Of a stretch of 64,000 nucleotides of DNA, positions 45,148 through 54,685 are shown piece after piece (the first letter of the stretch is position 1; each line of letters begins with the position of its first letter). A program made the translations under genes and the position numbers. A model generated the notes under the pieces. That model worked only from the letters and a program-made list of their open reading frames with translations. It was not told the DNA's origin and searched no databases. Origin of the DNA: Comamonadaceae bacterium (GTDB taxonomy: Bacteria; Pseudomonadota; Gammaproteobacteria; Burkholderiales; Burkholderiaceae_C); contig CANBVJ010000003.1 of the NCBI GenBank assembly GCA_947372865.1, forward strand, positions 1 through 64,000. The letters are read 5' to 3'.

Positions 45148-45259
45148 AGGGTGTCTCTCGGTTGATATAGGGCGTTTTTCACGGCCCATTGTGGGCTATA
45201 TTCAAGTGCAGATTGTCACAGGCGCACGCCGCGCCATGGAACCATCGAGAGGAGACACC

Positions 45260-45718
45260 ATGAAAGTCAGCGATATCTTGCGCGTCAAGGGCGGAACCCT
45301 GTTTACCGCCCACCCTGACGAAGCCCTGTCCCACGCAGCGCAGTTGATGGCCGAGCGCGACATCGGCTCGCTGGTGGTGATGGAGCACGGCGACCTGGTC
45401 GGCATGCTCACCTTTCGCGAGGTGATTCAGGCGGTGGTCAAAAATGGCGGATCGCTGGGCGTCATGCTGGTTCGCAGCGCCATGGACGACGCGCCCCTGA
45501 CCTGCACTATGGAAACCGAAATGGACGAGGTCCGCCGCATGATGCTTGACCGCCACGCCCGCTACATGCCGGTCATGGACAAACGCATGCTCATGGGCGT
45601 GATCAGCTTCTACGACGTGGCCAAGGCCGTGGTGGACAGCCAGAATTTTGAGAATAAGATGCTCAAGGCCTACATCCGCGACTGGCCGGGGCAGGACGAG
45701 GCTGAGAAACCCGCCTGA
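45260..45718 (+). CDS. CBS domain-pair protein
   Basis: A 152-residue protein made almost wholly of two CBS domains: MKVSDILRVKGGTLFTA...IGSLVVMEHGDLVGMLTFREV, then DAPLTCTMETEMDEVRRMMLDRHARYMPVMD...LMGVISFYDVAKAV. Paired CBS modules bind adenine nucleotides and act as energy sensors, but a stand-alone protein like this has no defined partner. GAGAGGAG lies 6 bases before the ATG at 45260. It is followed by aroC 58 bases on and may share its transcript. Confidence 0.9.
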   Translation: MKVSDILRVKGGTLFTAHPDEALSHAAQLMAERDIGSLVVMEHGDLVGMLTFREVIQAVVKNGGSLGVMLVRSAMDDAPLTCTMETEMDEVRRMMLDRHARYMPVMDKRMLMGVISFYDVAKAVVDSQNFENKMLKAYIRDWPGQDEAEKPA

Positions 45719-45776
45719 CTTTCGCGGCGAGGCCCAAGCGCTGGGCCCCGCGCGCCCTCAGGGATAATGCAGCCCC

Positions 45777-46880
45777 ATGAGCGGCAACACCTTCGGCACC
45801 CTATTCGCAGTCACCAACTTTGGTGAATCCCACGGCCCAGCCATTGGCTGCGTGATTGACGGCTGCCCGCCGGGCATGGACTTGTGTGAGGCCGACATCC
45901 AGCACGACCTCGACCGCCGCCGCCCCGGCACCAGCCGACACGTGACCCAGCGCAACGAGCCTGACGCAGTGCAAATTTTGAGCGGCGTCTACCAGGGCAA
46001 AACCACCGGCACCCCGATTGCGCTGCTGATCCAGAACACCGACCAGCGCAGCAAGGACTACGGCAACATTCTGGAAACCTTCCGCCCCGGCCACGCCGAT
46101 TACAGCTATTTCCAGAAATACGGCATTCGTGACCCGCGCGGCGGTGGCCGCTCCAGCGCCCGCATGACCGCGCCCATGGTGGCGGCCGGCGCGGTAGCCA
46201 AAAAATGGCTCAAAGAGAAATTTGGCACTGAGTTTCGCGGCTGCATGACGCAAATCGGTGACAAGGCGATTGGTTTTGAGAGCTGGAGCCATGTGCCCAA
46301 CAACCCATTCTTTGCCCCGGTGGCCGACGTGCAGGGGTTGGAGGACTACATGGACGCGCTGCGCAAGGCGGGCGACTCCTGTGGCGCGCGCATCCGCGTG
46401 TCGGCGTCCAACGTGCCTGTGGGCCTGGGCGAGCCGCTGTTTGACAAGATGGATGCCGATATCGCCTACGCCATGATGGGCATCAATGCGGTCAAGGGCG
46501 TGGAAATTGGCGCTGGGTTTGCCAGTGTGGCCCAGCGCGGCACCACGCACGGCGACTCGCTATCGCCTCAGGGCTTTATGAGCAACAACGCCGGCGGCGT
46601 CTTGGGCGGCATCACCACCGGGCAAGACCTGGAAGTGAGTATTGCCATCAAACCGACCAGCTCCATCATCACGCCACGCGCCTCGATTGACGTGCAAGGC
46701 CAAGCCACCGAGGTGGTGACCAAAGGCCGGCACGACCCCTGCGTGGGCATACGCGCCACCCCGATTGCCGAGGCCATGCTGGCCCTGGTGGTGATGGACC
46801 ACGTTTTGCGCCACCGCGCCCAGTGTGGCGATGTGCAGACTGCGCTGCCCGCCATTGCGGCCCAGGCGCCCGCGCCCTGA
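45777..46880 (+). CDS. aroC: Chorismate synthase
   Basis: A 367-residue enzyme that converts 5-enolpyruvylshikimate 3-phosphate to chorismate, the last shikimate-pathway step, using reduced FMN. The three family signatures are present: [19 protein letters not shown] near the N-terminus, the [19 protein letters not shown] helix, and [16 protein letters not shown] at the end. The length is normal. The ATG at 45777 is just 8 bases after a GATAAT that could be a -10 element, so the mRNA may be nearly leaderless. A broken aroQ follows 44 bases later. Confidence 0.96.
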   Translation: MSGNTFGTLFAVTNFGESHGPAIGCVIDGCPPGMDLCEADIQHDLDRRRPGTSRHVTQRNEPDAVQILSGVYQGKTTGTPIALLIQNTDQRSKDYGNILETFRPGHADYSYFQKYGIRDPRGGGRSSARMTAPMVAAGAVAKKWLKEKFGTEFRGCMTQIGDKAIGFESWSHVPNNPFFAPVADVQGLEDYMDALRKAGDSCGARIRVSASNVPVGLGEPLFDKMDADIAYAMMGINAVKGVEIGAGFASVAQRGTTHGDSLSPQGFMSNNAGGVLGGITTGQDLEVSIAIKPTSSIITPRASIDVQGQATEVVTKGRHDPCVGIRATPIAEAMLALVVMDHVLRHRAQCGDVQTALPAIAAQAPAP

Positions 46881-46924
46881 ATTCACCCGTCCCTCCACCA
46901 CGCTGCTCTTGAACTGGACACTCC

Positions 46925-47371
46925 ATGAAAACCGCCCTGATCCTGAACGGCCCCAACCTCAACCTGCTGGGCACGCGCGAACCTGCGGTCTATGGCATCC
47001 AAACGTTGGCCGATGTGCAAGCCCTGTGCCAGACGGCCTGCGCCGCGCAAGGCTTTACGCTGGACTTTCGGCAAAGCAACTCGGAAGGCACACTCGTGGA
47101 CTGGATTCATGAGGCCGGGCGCATGCAGGCGGCAGACCAGTTGGCCGGTGTGGTACTTAACGCCGGTGCGTACACGCACACCAGCGTGGCGCTGCACGAC
47201 GCCATCAAGGGCACAGGCATTGCACTCATTGAGCTGCACATCAGCAATGTGCATGCACGCTAGGCGTTTCGCCACCACTCCTTTATTTCGCCCGCCGCCA
47301 AGGCGGTAATGGCGGGCTTTGGCGTGCAGGGTTACGCCTTGGCCATCGCCGGTTTGGCTGGTTTGCAATAA
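46925..47371 (+). pseudogene. aroQ: 3-dehydroquinate dehydratase type II, interrupted by in-frame TAG
   Basis: The frame begins as a normal type II dehydroquinase: [20 protein letters not shown], catalytic Tyr in [14 protein letters not shown] and [11 protein letters not shown]. At 47261-47263 a TAG replaces the codon for the conserved Glu of the HAREAFRHHS motif. Past it the same frame continues without shift as AFRHHSFISPAAKAVMAGFG and ends at a TAA at 47371, giving 148 codons, the family length. The stop cuts the product to 112 residues and removes the active-site Arg of FRHHS and the last helix, so the short form is probably inactive. A single GAG-to-TAG change, a base-calling error or suppression of amber could each explain it. 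Confidence 0.88.
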
Positions 47372-47407
47372 GCCACGCCTTTTTCATTTGTTGCACGAGA
47401 TCGCCCC

Positions 47408-48067
47408 ATGACCACCACCCTCAAAATTGATTTTGTCTCTGACATCGCTTGCCCCTGGTGCGCCGTGGGCTTGGGCGCCTTGGAAGGCGCACTCAAGCGC
47501 TTGGCGCCAGATGTGCGCGCCGAGCTGCATTTCCAGCCCTTTGAGCTCAACCCCAACATGCCCGCCGGTGGCCAGGACTTGACCGAGCACATTACCGAAA
47601 AATACGGATCCACCCCCGAGCAACAGGCGCAAATGCGCGAGACCATTCGCCAGCGCGGCGCCGAGGTCGGCTTCACCTTCAACCCCGGCGGCCGGGGCCG
47701 GGTGTACAACACCTTTGACGCCCACCGCCTGCTACATTGGGCCGGATTGGTCGGCGCGGACGGCCCGCAATACGCCCTGAAAAAGGCCTTGTTGGAGTCC
47801 TACCAAGGCCGCGCCGAATGTGTGGAGTCGCACGAAGTGCTGCTGGCCGCCGTCAAGGCCGCAGGCATGGACGTGGTGCAGGCCCAAGCCATTTTGGAGA
47901 GCGACACCTACGGCGACGAGGTGCGCGCAGTGGAGCGCTATTACCAGGGCGCTGGCATTCGCTCGGTGCCAGCCATCATCATCAACGACCGCCATTTGAT
48001 CTCGGGCGGGCAGCCGGTTGAGGTGTTTGAGCAGGCGCTGCGCCAGATTGCGTCTGGCGCGGCCTGA
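47408..48067 (+). CDS. DsbA-family oxidoreductase (FrnE/2-hydroxychromene isomerase-like)
   Basis: A 219-residue thioredoxin-fold protein of the DsbA/FrnE group. The redox motif is CPWC in DIACPWCAVG near residue 15, and the conserved cis-proline loop is GIRSVPAIIIN. There is no signal peptide, so unlike DsbA it acts in the cytoplasm. FrnE-type members of this group have disulphide oxidoreductase activity; a glutathione-dependent isomerase role is less likely because the CxxC is intact. It begins 36 bases after the aroQ remnant and its stop touches the start of the next gene. Confidence 0.88.
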   Translation: MTTTLKIDFVSDIACPWCAVGLGALEGALKRLAPDVRAELHFQPFELNPNMPAGGQDLTEHITEKYGSTPEQQAQMRETIRQRGAEVGFTFNPGGRGRVYNTFDAHRLLHWAGLVGADGPQYALKKALLESYQGRAECVESHEVLLAAVKAAGMDVVQAQAILESDTYGDEVRAVERYYQGAGIRSVPAIIINDRHLISGGQPVEVFEQALRQIASGAA

Positions 48068-48772
48068 ATGCCGGGCAGCGAGGCGCGCACGGGCCTGCGG
48101 GCAGTGGTGCTGGGCGCCAGCGGTGCGCTAGGTGCTGCCTTTGTGGACTTGTTGCGTGCAGATGCGCGCTTTGCCGAAGTGCTGGCCTTGTCCCGCAGCA
48201 GCACGCCGGGCTTCTCACTTGAATCAGAGGCCAGTATCCAGGCTTGTGCGCAACAGGTGAGGCAGGGCGACCCGCTTGCGTGGGTGATTGACGCCACGGG
48301 CGCGCTCGAAATCGATGGCGTTGGCCCGGAGAAACGGCTCGACGCCCTGAACGCCACGGCGTTAATGCGCGCCTTTGAGGTCAATGCCGTTGGCCCGGCG
48401 CTGCTGATGAAGCACTTTATTCCGCTGCTCGCCACCGACCAGCCCACGGTGTTTGCCACCTTGTCCGCCCGCGTGGGCAGCATTGAGGACAACCATAAGG
48501 GCGGCTGGTACGGCTACCGCGCAGCAAAGGCGGCGCGCAATATGCTGCTGCAAACCGCTGCCATCGAGGCGCACCGGCGCCGTCCGCTGGCCGTGTTTGC
48601 GGCCCTGCAACCCGGCACCGTGCGCTCGCGCTTGAGCCAGCGCTTTGTTGCGCCCGACGACGCACTGGCACCCGAGGCGTCAGCAGCGCAGATGCTGCAA
48701 GTGCTGGACCAACTGCGCCCCACCGGACGAGCGCAGTTTGTGGACTACCGTGGTGCGGCCATTGCCTGGTGA
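48068..48772 (+). CDS. SDR family protein, C-factor-like
   Basis: A 234-residue short-chain dehydrogenase whose ATG follows directly after the upstream stop. The Rossmann motif is VVLGASGALGAAFVDLL, the catalytic residues are in LSARVGSIED and YGYRAAKAA (YxxxK), and PGTVRSRLS follows. The shape is that of the C-factor (CsgA)-like SDR group, which lacks known substrates in most bacteria. It forms a two-gene unit with the FrnE-like gene. Confidence 0.82.
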   Translation: MPGSEARTGLRAVVLGASGALGAAFVDLLRADARFAEVLALSRSSTPGFSLESEASIQACAQQVRQGDPLAWVIDATGALEIDGVGPEKRLDALNATALMRAFEVNAVGPALLMKHFIPLLATDQPTVFATLSARVGSIEDNHKGGWYGYRAAKAARNMLLQTAAIEAHRRRPLAVFAALQPGTVRSRLSQRFVAPDDALAPEASAAQMLQVLDQLRPTGRAQFVDYRGAAIAW

Positions 48773-48876
48773 AATAGCAAACCGCGTGTCCAGTCCGGCA
48801 CAGTAGCGACCGAGCGGCGCGCAGACAATGCCCGACGACTGCCGCTTCGGTGCCGCTCACTTTTTACCTCACGCCC

Positions 48877-50061
48877 ATGCCCCAAACCACTCCCGCCACA
48901 CGCCAAGAACCACTGCCCCGGGTGCTGTGGTCGCTTTTGTTTGGCAACTTTGTGATTGGCACGGGCGTCATGGTCGTGCCGGGCACGCTCAATGACATAG
49001 CCACGTCCTTGGCGGTGTCCGTGGCGGTGGCCGGGCAGCTGATTACGGCAGCGGCGGTGATGATGTTTGTGGGCGCGCCGCTCTTGGCCAGTGTGGTGGC
49101 CGGCTGGGACCGGCGGCGCCTGCTGGCGCTGTCCATGCTGTGGTACGCCGTGTTTTTGGCTTTGAGCGCACTGATGCCCGACTTTGCCTCGCTGATGGTG
49201 GTGCGGGTGCTGGCGGTCATTTCGCCGGCGATCTTTACGCCACAAGCTGCTGCCTGTATTGGGCTGCTGGTCACGCCTGCGCAGCGGGGGCGCGCCATTA
49301 CTTTTGTGTTTTTGGGCTGGTCGGTGGCCTCGGTCGTGGGCGTGCCGCTGGGGGCCTGGATTGGTGGCACGCTGGGCTGGCGCGCCGCCTTTGGCGTGGT
49401 GGCGGTGCTCAGCTTGATGAGCGCTGCATGGGTCTGGCGCAGCCTGCCCGATGGCATTCGGCCCGCGGCTTTTTCGCGCGCGGCCTGGGGCGAGACGCTG
49501 CAGTCGCGCGCGCTGATGCTGTGCGTGGCGGTGACGCTGCTCTATTCAGCCGGGCAGTTCGTGCTGTTTTCTTACTTCGCGCCCTATTTCAAACTGCATT
49601 TGCAGGTCACACCGCTGGAGCTGAGCCTGTTGTTTGCCTGTTTTGGCGCCTGCGGCCTCTTTGGCAATGTGCTGATGTCACGGCATATCGACCGTATCGG
49701 TGCGCCGCGCGCGGTAACGTGGGCGGTGGGGAGCATGGCGCTGAGTCTCTTGGTTTGGCCCTTAACCACCAGCTTGGCACTGGCTGCGCTGATATGCGTG
49801 CCCTGGGGCTTGGGCTGCTTTGCCTCCAATTCGGCGCAGCAGGCGCGGCTGGTGGGCATTGCGCCACTCTTGGCGCCCGGCTCGATTGCGCTCAACAGCG
49901 CGGCCATGTACGCCGGCCAGGCGCTGGGAGCGGGCAGCGGCGGCTGGCTGATCGCCCAGGGCCAGATGGATACGCTGCACTGGTATGGCTTGTCTGGATT
50001 GCTCGCCGCCATGGCCATGAGCTGGTGGGCTACCCGCCAGCCCACGCACCGGTTTCGCTAA
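48877..50061 (+). CDS. Major facilitator superfamily transporter
   Basis: A 394-residue polytopic protein with the twelve-helix MFS layout. Between TM2 and TM3 the sequence VVAGWDRRRLLALSM stands for the usual G-x3-D-R/K-x-G-R/K loop, and PLGAWIGGTLGWRAAF corresponds to TM5 motif C, typical of drug:proton antiporters. The ATG at 48877 gives a short cytoplasmic N-terminus; a GTG at 48850 would add nine residues. It is transcribed alone after the C-factor-like SDR gene. Substrate unknown, probably an exporter. Confidence 0.88.
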   Translation: MPQTTPATRQEPLPRVLWSLLFGNFVIGTGVMVVPGTLNDIATSLAVSVAVAGQLITAAAVMMFVGAPLLASVVAGWDRRRLLALSMLWYAVFLALSALMPDFASLMVVRVLAVISPAIFTPQAAACIGLLVTPAQRGRAITFVFLGWSVASVVGVPLGAWIGGTLGWRAAFGVVAVLSLMSAAWVWRSLPDGIRPAAFSRAAWGETLQSRALMLCVAVTLLYSAGQFVLFSYFAPYFKLHLQVTPLELSLLFACFGACGLFGNVLMSRHIDRIGAPRAVTWAVGSMALSLLVWPLTTSLALAALICVPWGLGCFASNSAQQARLVGIAPLLAPGSIALNSAAMYAGQALGAGSGGWLIAQGQMDTLHWYGLSGLLAAMAMSWWATRQPTHRFR

Positions 50062-50073
50062 GGCAGCACCCGG

Positions 50074-50601
50074 TCAGAAGTCGATGGGCAGCGGCTTGGG
50101 CAATTTGTCGTCCGGGTACAGGCTGTATTCGTCCCAGACGCCTTCGCCGTAATGCTGGTCGCACAGCGCCTCAATCTCGTCCAGGGTGTTGAACACCGTG
50201 CTGAACATGCGGTCGTAAAAGAAGGGCTGGTCGGTGTGTTCGCCCGGGCGCACTTCGATGTGGTAGCCGTGCACCCAGACGCGCTTGCCCGCGTGCTTGG
50301 CCTCAAACGCCGCGCGGCGCTTGAAAAATTCGGCCTCTTCGTATTCGTCGTCGCTCAGGCGGCGCAGGTGGTAGGCGTTGCCGTGCAGGGGGTGCGCGGG
50401 GTCAAGCTGCAAGTCCACCATTTCCCAGACGGGCGAGATTTGGCTCGCTACATTGGCCAGTTCTTCGGGCGTGATGTCGCCTTCCCAGTGCACCACGTCA
50501 ATACAGCGGGAATTGCCGACTTCGCCGTCCCAGATGCTGGCGCTGTGCTTCATGCTGGCGGGGTGCGGTGCGGTGTGTTTTTTCATGGAAAGGGTGCGCA
50601 T
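50074..50601 (-). CDS. Conserved-looking hypothetical protein, unknown function
   Basis: A 175-residue soluble acidic protein with no recognisable domain. It has no signal peptide or membrane segment. Notable are conserved-looking aromatic/acid patches such as IDVVHWEGD, RRLSDDEYEEAEFFKRR, WVHGYHIEV and FYDRMFSTVFNTLDEIEALC, which look like a small alpha/beta fold. An ATG at 50586 (MKKHTAP) is an alternative start; neither has a strong ribosome-binding site. Codon use matches its neighbours, which supports a real gene. It converges on the MFS gene and diverges from mltG. Confidence 0.7.
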   Translation of the reverse strand: MRTLSMKKHTAPHPASMKHSASIWDGEVGNSRCIDVVHWEGDITPEELANVASQISPVWEMVDLQLDPAHPLHGNAYHLRRLSDDEYEEAEFFKRRAAFEAKHAGKRVWVHGYHIEVRPGEHTDQPFFYDRMFSTVFNTLDEIEALCDQHYGEGVWDEYSLYPDDKLPKPLPIDF

Positions 50602-50697
50602 AAGCGCTTGGGCTACGGTAAAGAGATCGGCCCGCAGTCTAACGCTGCTAGCTTGCGTGGCGCTTTATGATGGGATTTTTGTAAAACGTCAGGGAGC

Positions 50698-51714
50698 ATG
50701 AAAAACGTGCGTTCATTTCGGGGCTGCCTGCTGCGGCTCGTGCTGGGTTTTGTTGTGGGTGCGGCGCTGTTGGGCGCAGCGCTTGCGCACTGGTGGGTCA
50801 ATGCGCCACTGCGCCTTAACGCGCCCTTGGTGGATCTGTGGATTGAGCCGGGGAACAGCCCGCGCGAGGTGGCGGCCGTGGTGGCCCGGTCGGGCGTGGA
50901 CGTGCCGCCGCCGCTTTTGTATTGGTGGTTTCGCCTGTCAGGCCAGGCCCGCCAGATTCGGGCGGGCAGCTACGAGCTGCAAGGCGAAATCAGCCCGCGC
51001 AGTCTGTTGCAAAAAATTGTGCAAGGCGACGAGGCTTCGCGCAGCGTGACCCTGGTGGAAGGCTGGAACTTTCGCCAGGTGCGTGATGCGCTCAAACGCG
51101 CCGAAAACCTCAAGCCCGAAGCTGCTGCAATGAGCGACGCCCAGCTCATGCAGCAGCTCGGTCGCCCCGGCTTGGCGCCAGAGGGGCGGTTTTTTCCGGA
51201 CACGTACACCTATTCCAAGGGCGCCAGCGACTTGGCGGTGTTGCAACGCGCCTTGCGCGCCATGGACGCACGCTTGGCAACCGTATGGGCGCAGCGCAAC
51301 ACCCAGGTGCCGCTGCAAAACGCAGACCAGGCCCTGATTTTGGCCAGCATCATTGAAAAAGAGACCGGGCGCACCAGCGACCAGCCTCAGATTTCGGCGG
51401 TGTTCAACAACCGCTTGCTGATCGGCATGCGCCTGCAGACCGACCCGAGCGTGATTTACGGCCTGGGCGCGTCTTTTGACGGCAATTTGCGCAAAGCCGA
51501 TTTGCAGGCCGATACGCCTTTTAATACCTACACCCGCAGCGGACTGCCGCCCACGCCCATTGCCATGCCCGGGCGCCAGGCCCTGCACGCGGCGGTGCAT
51601 CCGGCGCCCAGCCGGGCGCTCTATTTTGTGGCCAGGGGCGATGGCAGCAGCGTGTTTAGCGACACACTGGACGCCCATAACCGCGCGGTCAACCAGTTTC
51701 AGCGTGGAAAATAG
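50698..51714 (+). CDS. mltG: Endolytic murein transglycosylase MltG (YceG-like)
   Basis: A 338-residue inner-membrane lytic transglycosylase that cuts nascent glycan chains and so sets their length. One N-terminal helix (about residues 8-33) anchors it, a LysM-like region follows, and the catalytic domain contains GWNFRQVRDAL, EGRFFPDTY and the active-site Glu in LASIIEKET. TDPSVIYGLG and YNTYTRSGLPP-type signatures (here FNTYTRSGLPPTPI) close the domain. GGGAG precedes the ATG. It is followed by tmk 27 bases on, a common pairing. Confidence 0.95.
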   Translation: MKNVRSFRGCLLRLVLGFVVGAALLGAALAHWWVNAPLRLNAPLVDLWIEPGNSPREVAAVVARSGVDVPPPLLYWWFRLSGQARQIRAGSYELQGEISPRSLLQKIVQGDEASRSVTLVEGWNFRQVRDALKRAENLKPEAAAMSDAQLMQQLGRPGLAPEGRFFPDTYTYSKGASDLAVLQRALRAMDARLATVWAQRNTQVPLQNADQALILASIIEKETGRTSDQPQISAVFNNRLLIGMRLQTDPSVIYGLGASFDGNLRKADLQADTPFNTYTRSGLPPTPIAMPGRQALHAAVHPAPSRALYFVARGDGSSVFSDTLDAHNRAVNQFQRGK

Positions 51715-51741
51715 CCGCTTGTAAGCAGTACTAAGAGAAAT

Positions 51742-52398
51742 ATGAACGGTTTATTCATCAGCTTTGAAGGCATTGACGGCGCAGGCAAGTCCACCCATAT
51801 TGCCGCCCTGGCGCAGGCGTTTGAGGCGCAGGGAAGGGCGGTCACCCTGACCCGCGAGCCCGGTGGCACGCCGCTGGCCGAGACTTTGCGCGCCATGGTG
51901 CTCAATGAACCGATGGACGCGCTAACCGAGTCGCTCTTGGTGTTTGCCGCGCGGCGCGACCACATCGGCCGCGTGATTGCACCCGCTCTGGCCCAGGGCC
52001 GCGTGGTGGTGTGCGACCGTTTTTCGGATGCCACCTTTGCTTACCAGGGCGCCGGGCGCGAATTTGATTGGGACGTATTGCACACGCTGGAGCGCTGGGT
52101 GCAGGGTCCTAGCGCCGCAGCCCTGGCCAACGGCACCGCACCCAAGCTGCTGCAGCCCGACTTGACGCTGTGGTTTGACCTGCCCGCCACCGTGGCGGCG
52201 CAGCGCCTGGCAGGCGCCCGGGTGCCTGACAAGTTTGAGGCGCAGCCAGCCGCTTTTTTTGAAAAAGTATCCGCAGGCTACGCCCGCCGCCTGCGCGAAG
52301 ACCCGGCGCGCTTTGCCCGCATTGACGCCAACCAAGGCCCCGATGGCGTGTGGATGGAAGTGCTGGCTGCCTTGCGCGCCAAAGGCCTGTTGCCATGA
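51742..52398 (+). CDS. tmk: Thymidylate kinase
   Basis: A 218-residue dTMP kinase that makes dTDP for DNA synthesis. The P-loop is [11 protein letters not shown] near residues 7-17, the DR motif is [19 protein letters not shown], and [12 protein letters not shown] carries the substrate-binding arginine. The LID region is in [12 protein letters not shown]. The stop overlaps the holB start by four bases (ATGA). Arrangement tmk-holB-pilZ-tatD is conserved in many proteobacteria. Confidence 0.96.
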   Translation: MNGLFISFEGIDGAGKSTHIAALAQAFEAQGRAVTLTREPGGTPLAETLRAMVLNEPMDALTESLLVFAARRDHIGRVIAPALAQGRVVVCDRFSDATFAYQGAGREFDWDVLHTLERWVQGPSAAALANGTAPKLLQPDLTLWFDLPATVAAQRLAGARVPDKFEAQPAAFFEKVSAGYARRLREDPARFARIDANQGPDGVWMEVLAALRAKGLLP

Positions 52399-53438
52399 GC
52401 CCCGCAGCTGCCGAAACCAACGCCCCCGCGCTGGCGCCCTGGATCGCGGCGCAAACCGCTGATTTATTGGCCCAGCGCGGCCACGCCTGGCTGCTGATGG
52501 GGCCGTCCGGCTTGGGGCAATACGACCTGGCGCTGCAACTGGTGCGCGCCTGGCTGTGCGAACACCCCAGCGCCGCCGGGGCCTGTGGCCAATGCGGCAG
52601 CTGCCACGCCATTGAGGTGCGCACCCACGCGGACCTGTGTGTGCTGATGCCTGAGACCTGGATGATCCGCCTCAACTGGCCGCTGAGCGAGCGCGCCCAG
52701 GGCGAGATTGACGACAAAAAGCGCAAGCCCAGCAAGGAAATCCGCGTGGACGCCATGCGCGATGCAGTCGAGTTTTCGCAGCGCACCAGCGCGCGGGGCC
52801 GGGGCAAGGCGGTGCTGGTTTTTCCGGCCGAAGACATGAACAACATCACCGCCAACGCCTTGCTCAAGACGCTGGAAGAGCCGCCGGGCGACGTCAAATT
52901 TGTGCTGGCCAGCGAATCGGCGCACCAGTTGCTGCCCACCATCCGCAGCCGCTGCCTGGGCCACACCATGCGCTGGCCCGACGCGGCCACCAGCCAGCGG
53001 TGGCTGCAAGCCCAGGGCGTGGACGCCGGGCTGGCCCAACAAGCGCTGCTGGCCACGGGCGGTCGGCCCCAGGACGCACTGGCGTTTGCCCAGTCGGGCT
53101 TGGACCTGGCGGTGTGGTCGACCTTTTGCAAAGCCATGGTGCGTGGCGACGTGGCCCTGGTGCGCGACTGGAGCCCGGTCGAACTTTTGGCTACGCAGCA
53201 AAAGCTTTGCCACGATTTGCTGGCTGTGAGCGTGGGCGCGGCGCCGCGTTTTTTTGCTGCCTCGGATTTGCTGCCTGGTGCCTCGGTTGCCACGCTGACG
53301 CAGTGGAGCCGTTCGCTCAACGTGCAGCAGCGCACCATTGACCATCCCTTTAACGCCGGCCTGCTGTTGGAGGCGCTGGTAAGCCAGGCCCAGCAGGTCT
53401 TGTCCGCCTGCGTCGCATCGCCGGGGTCCAGCCGGTAG
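52395..53438 (+). CDS. holB: DNA polymerase III subunit delta prime
   Basis: A 347-residue clamp-loader subunit. The P-loop is degenerate, [11 protein letters not shown], with Gln in place of Lys, as expected since delta prime does not hydrolyse ATP. A zinc-binding cluster CGQCGSCH lies near residues 62-69, and [18 protein letters not shown] with the sensor SRC (PTIRSRC) is typical. An insertion of about 25 residues rich in Lys/Arg ([15 protein letters not shown]) follows the zinc region. The ATG at 52395 overlaps the tmk stop, so the two are coupled. Confidence 0.93.
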   Translation: MSPAAAETNAPALAPWIAAQTADLLAQRGHAWLLMGPSGLGQYDLALQLVRAWLCEHPSAAGACGQCGSCHAIEVRTHADLCVLMPETWMIRLNWPLSERAQGEIDDKKRKPSKEIRVDAMRDAVEFSQRTSARGRGKAVLVFPAEDMNNITANALLKTLEEPPGDVKFVLASESAHQLLPTIRSRCLGHTMRWPDAATSQRWLQAQGVDAGLAQQALLATGGRPQDALAFAQSGLDLAVWSTFCKAMVRGDVALVRDWSPVELLATQQKLCHDLLAVSVGAAPRFFAASDLLPGASVATLTQWSRSLNVQQRTIDHPFNAGLLLEALVSQAQQVLSACVASPGSSR

Positions 53439-53460
53439 TCCGTTTTTTGAAAGTCTCGCC

Positions 53461-53874
53461 ATGGCACTAAATTCCAGCTTTAACACCCCCAGCGCCTCGC
53501 CCGGCTGGTCTGATTCGGTTTTGAGCGCGGGCAGCATGCGCCCCAGCGTGATGCAACTCACGCTCAAGGACCGGTCCGCCCTGTACGCCGCCTATATTCC
53601 CGCGTTCAAAGACGGCGGCATTTTTAGCAACACCAGCCGCGAATACGCACTCGGCGACGAGCTTTATGTGCTGTTGACCCTGCCAGACGATCCGCAACGC
53701 CACGCGATTGCGGGCATCGTGGCCTGGATCACGCCGGCCAACGCCCAGTCCGGGCGCGCGCAGGGCGTGGGCATCCGGTTTCCGAGCGACCAAAGCGCAG
53801 CGGCCGTCAAAGGGAAGATTGAAACCATGCTGGGCCCGTTGCTGTTGTCCGAGCGCCCAAACCAGACGATTTAA
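53461..53874 (+). CDS. pilZ: PilZ domain protein (type IV pilus PilZ)
   Basis: A 137-residue PilZ-domain protein of the PilZ type proper, needed for type IV pilus assembly. The core is GGIFSNTSREYALGDELYVLLTLPDD and VAWITPANAQSGRAQGVGIRF. As in PilZ itself, the RxxxR and D/NxSxxG c-di-GMP-binding motifs are not complete (only GxF-type remains), so it probably works through protein contacts. It lies between holB and tatD in the conserved order, 22 and 16 bases from its neighbours. Confidence 0.92.
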   Translation: MALNSSFNTPSASPGWSDSVLSAGSMRPSVMQLTLKDRSALYAAYIPAFKDGGIFSNTSREYALGDELYVLLTLPDDPQRHAIAGIVAWITPANAQSGRAQGVGIRFPSDQSAAAVKGKIETMLGPLLLSERPNQTI

Positions 53875-53890
53875 CACGTTATTGCCACCA

Positions 53891-54685
53891 ATGTTCACTG
53901 ATTCTCACTGCCATTTGAATTTTCCAGAGCTCAAAAGTGCGCTTCCCGAAATCCGCCAGGCCATGACTATGGCCCAGGTCAGTCGCGCCCTGTGCATTTG
54001 CACCACGCTGGAGGAGTTTGGCGATGTGCACGGCCTGGCGCTGGAATATGACAACTTTTGGGCAACAGTGGGGGTGCACCCGGACAATGAGGGCGTGACC
54101 GAACCGAGTTTGCAAGACCTGCTGGAACGCGGCGTGCTGCCGCGCGTGGTGGCGGTGGGCGAGACCGGGCTGGACTACTACCGGCTCAACGGCCGCAGCG
54201 TGGCGGACATGGAGTGGCAGCGTGCGCGTTTTCGCACCCACATTCGCGCAGCGCAGGCCTTGAACAAACCGCTGGTGATCCACACCCGCAGTGCATCAGA
54301 CGACACCCTGGCCATTTTGAAAGAGGAGGGCGAGGACGGACGCGCGGGCGCGGCCGGCGGCGTGTTCCATTGCTTTACCGAAACGGCGGCCGTGGCACAG
54401 GCTGCGCTGGAGGCGGGGTTTTACATCTCGTTCTCTGGCATTTTGACCTTTAAAACCGCCCAAGACCTGCGCGATGTGGCTGCCTGGGTGCCCCTGGACC
54501 GCATGTTGATCGAGACCGACAGCCCCTACTTGGCGCCCATGCCTCACCGTGGCAACACGAATAACCCGTCTTATGTGCCCTTTGTGGCGCAGCAAATTGC
54601 CACGCTGCGCGGCTGCAGCGTCGAGGAGGTGGCTGCCGCCACCAGTGTGAATTTCACCAGTTTGTTCTCTGGCGTTGCGGCATGA
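53891..54685 (+). CDS. tatD: TatD-family metal-dependent hydrolase
   Basis: A 264-residue TIM-barrel metal hydrolase with DNase activity in characterised relatives. Metal ligands are in MFTDSHCHLNF, VAVGETGLDYY, LVIHTRSASD, GVFHCFTET and LIETDSPYLAPMPHRG. The ATG at 53891 is directly before the first histidine motif, as in the family; longer readings cross into pilZ. Its stop overlaps the ankyrin-protein start in an ATGA junction. Confidence 0.94.
   Translation: MFTDSHCHLNFPELKSALPEIRQAMTMAQVSRALCICTTLEEFGDVHGLALEYDNFWATVGVHPDNEGVTEPSLQDLLERGVLPRVVAVGETGLDYYRLNGRSVADMEWQRARFRTHIRAAQALNKPLVIHTRSASDDTLAILKEEGEDGRAGAAGGVFHCFTETAAVAQAALEAGFYISFSGILTFKTAQDLRDVAAWVPLDRMLIETDSPYLAPMPHRGNTNNPSYVPFVAQQIATLRGCSVEEVAAATSVNFTSLFSGVAA

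Noticed and set aside
45148-45259. SAM or SAH riboswitch upstream of metY
   Set aside because: The spacer is 112 bases and shared with a divergent gene; no conserved core or terminator stem was found.
52395-53438. HolB with a P-loop lacking Lys as a sign of decay
   Set aside because: Delta prime subunits normally have a degenerate P-loop, so this is expected.
53461-53874. PilZ lacking the c-di-GMP-binding RxxxR as a lost function
   Set aside because: The type IV pilus protein PilZ itself normally lacks that motif.
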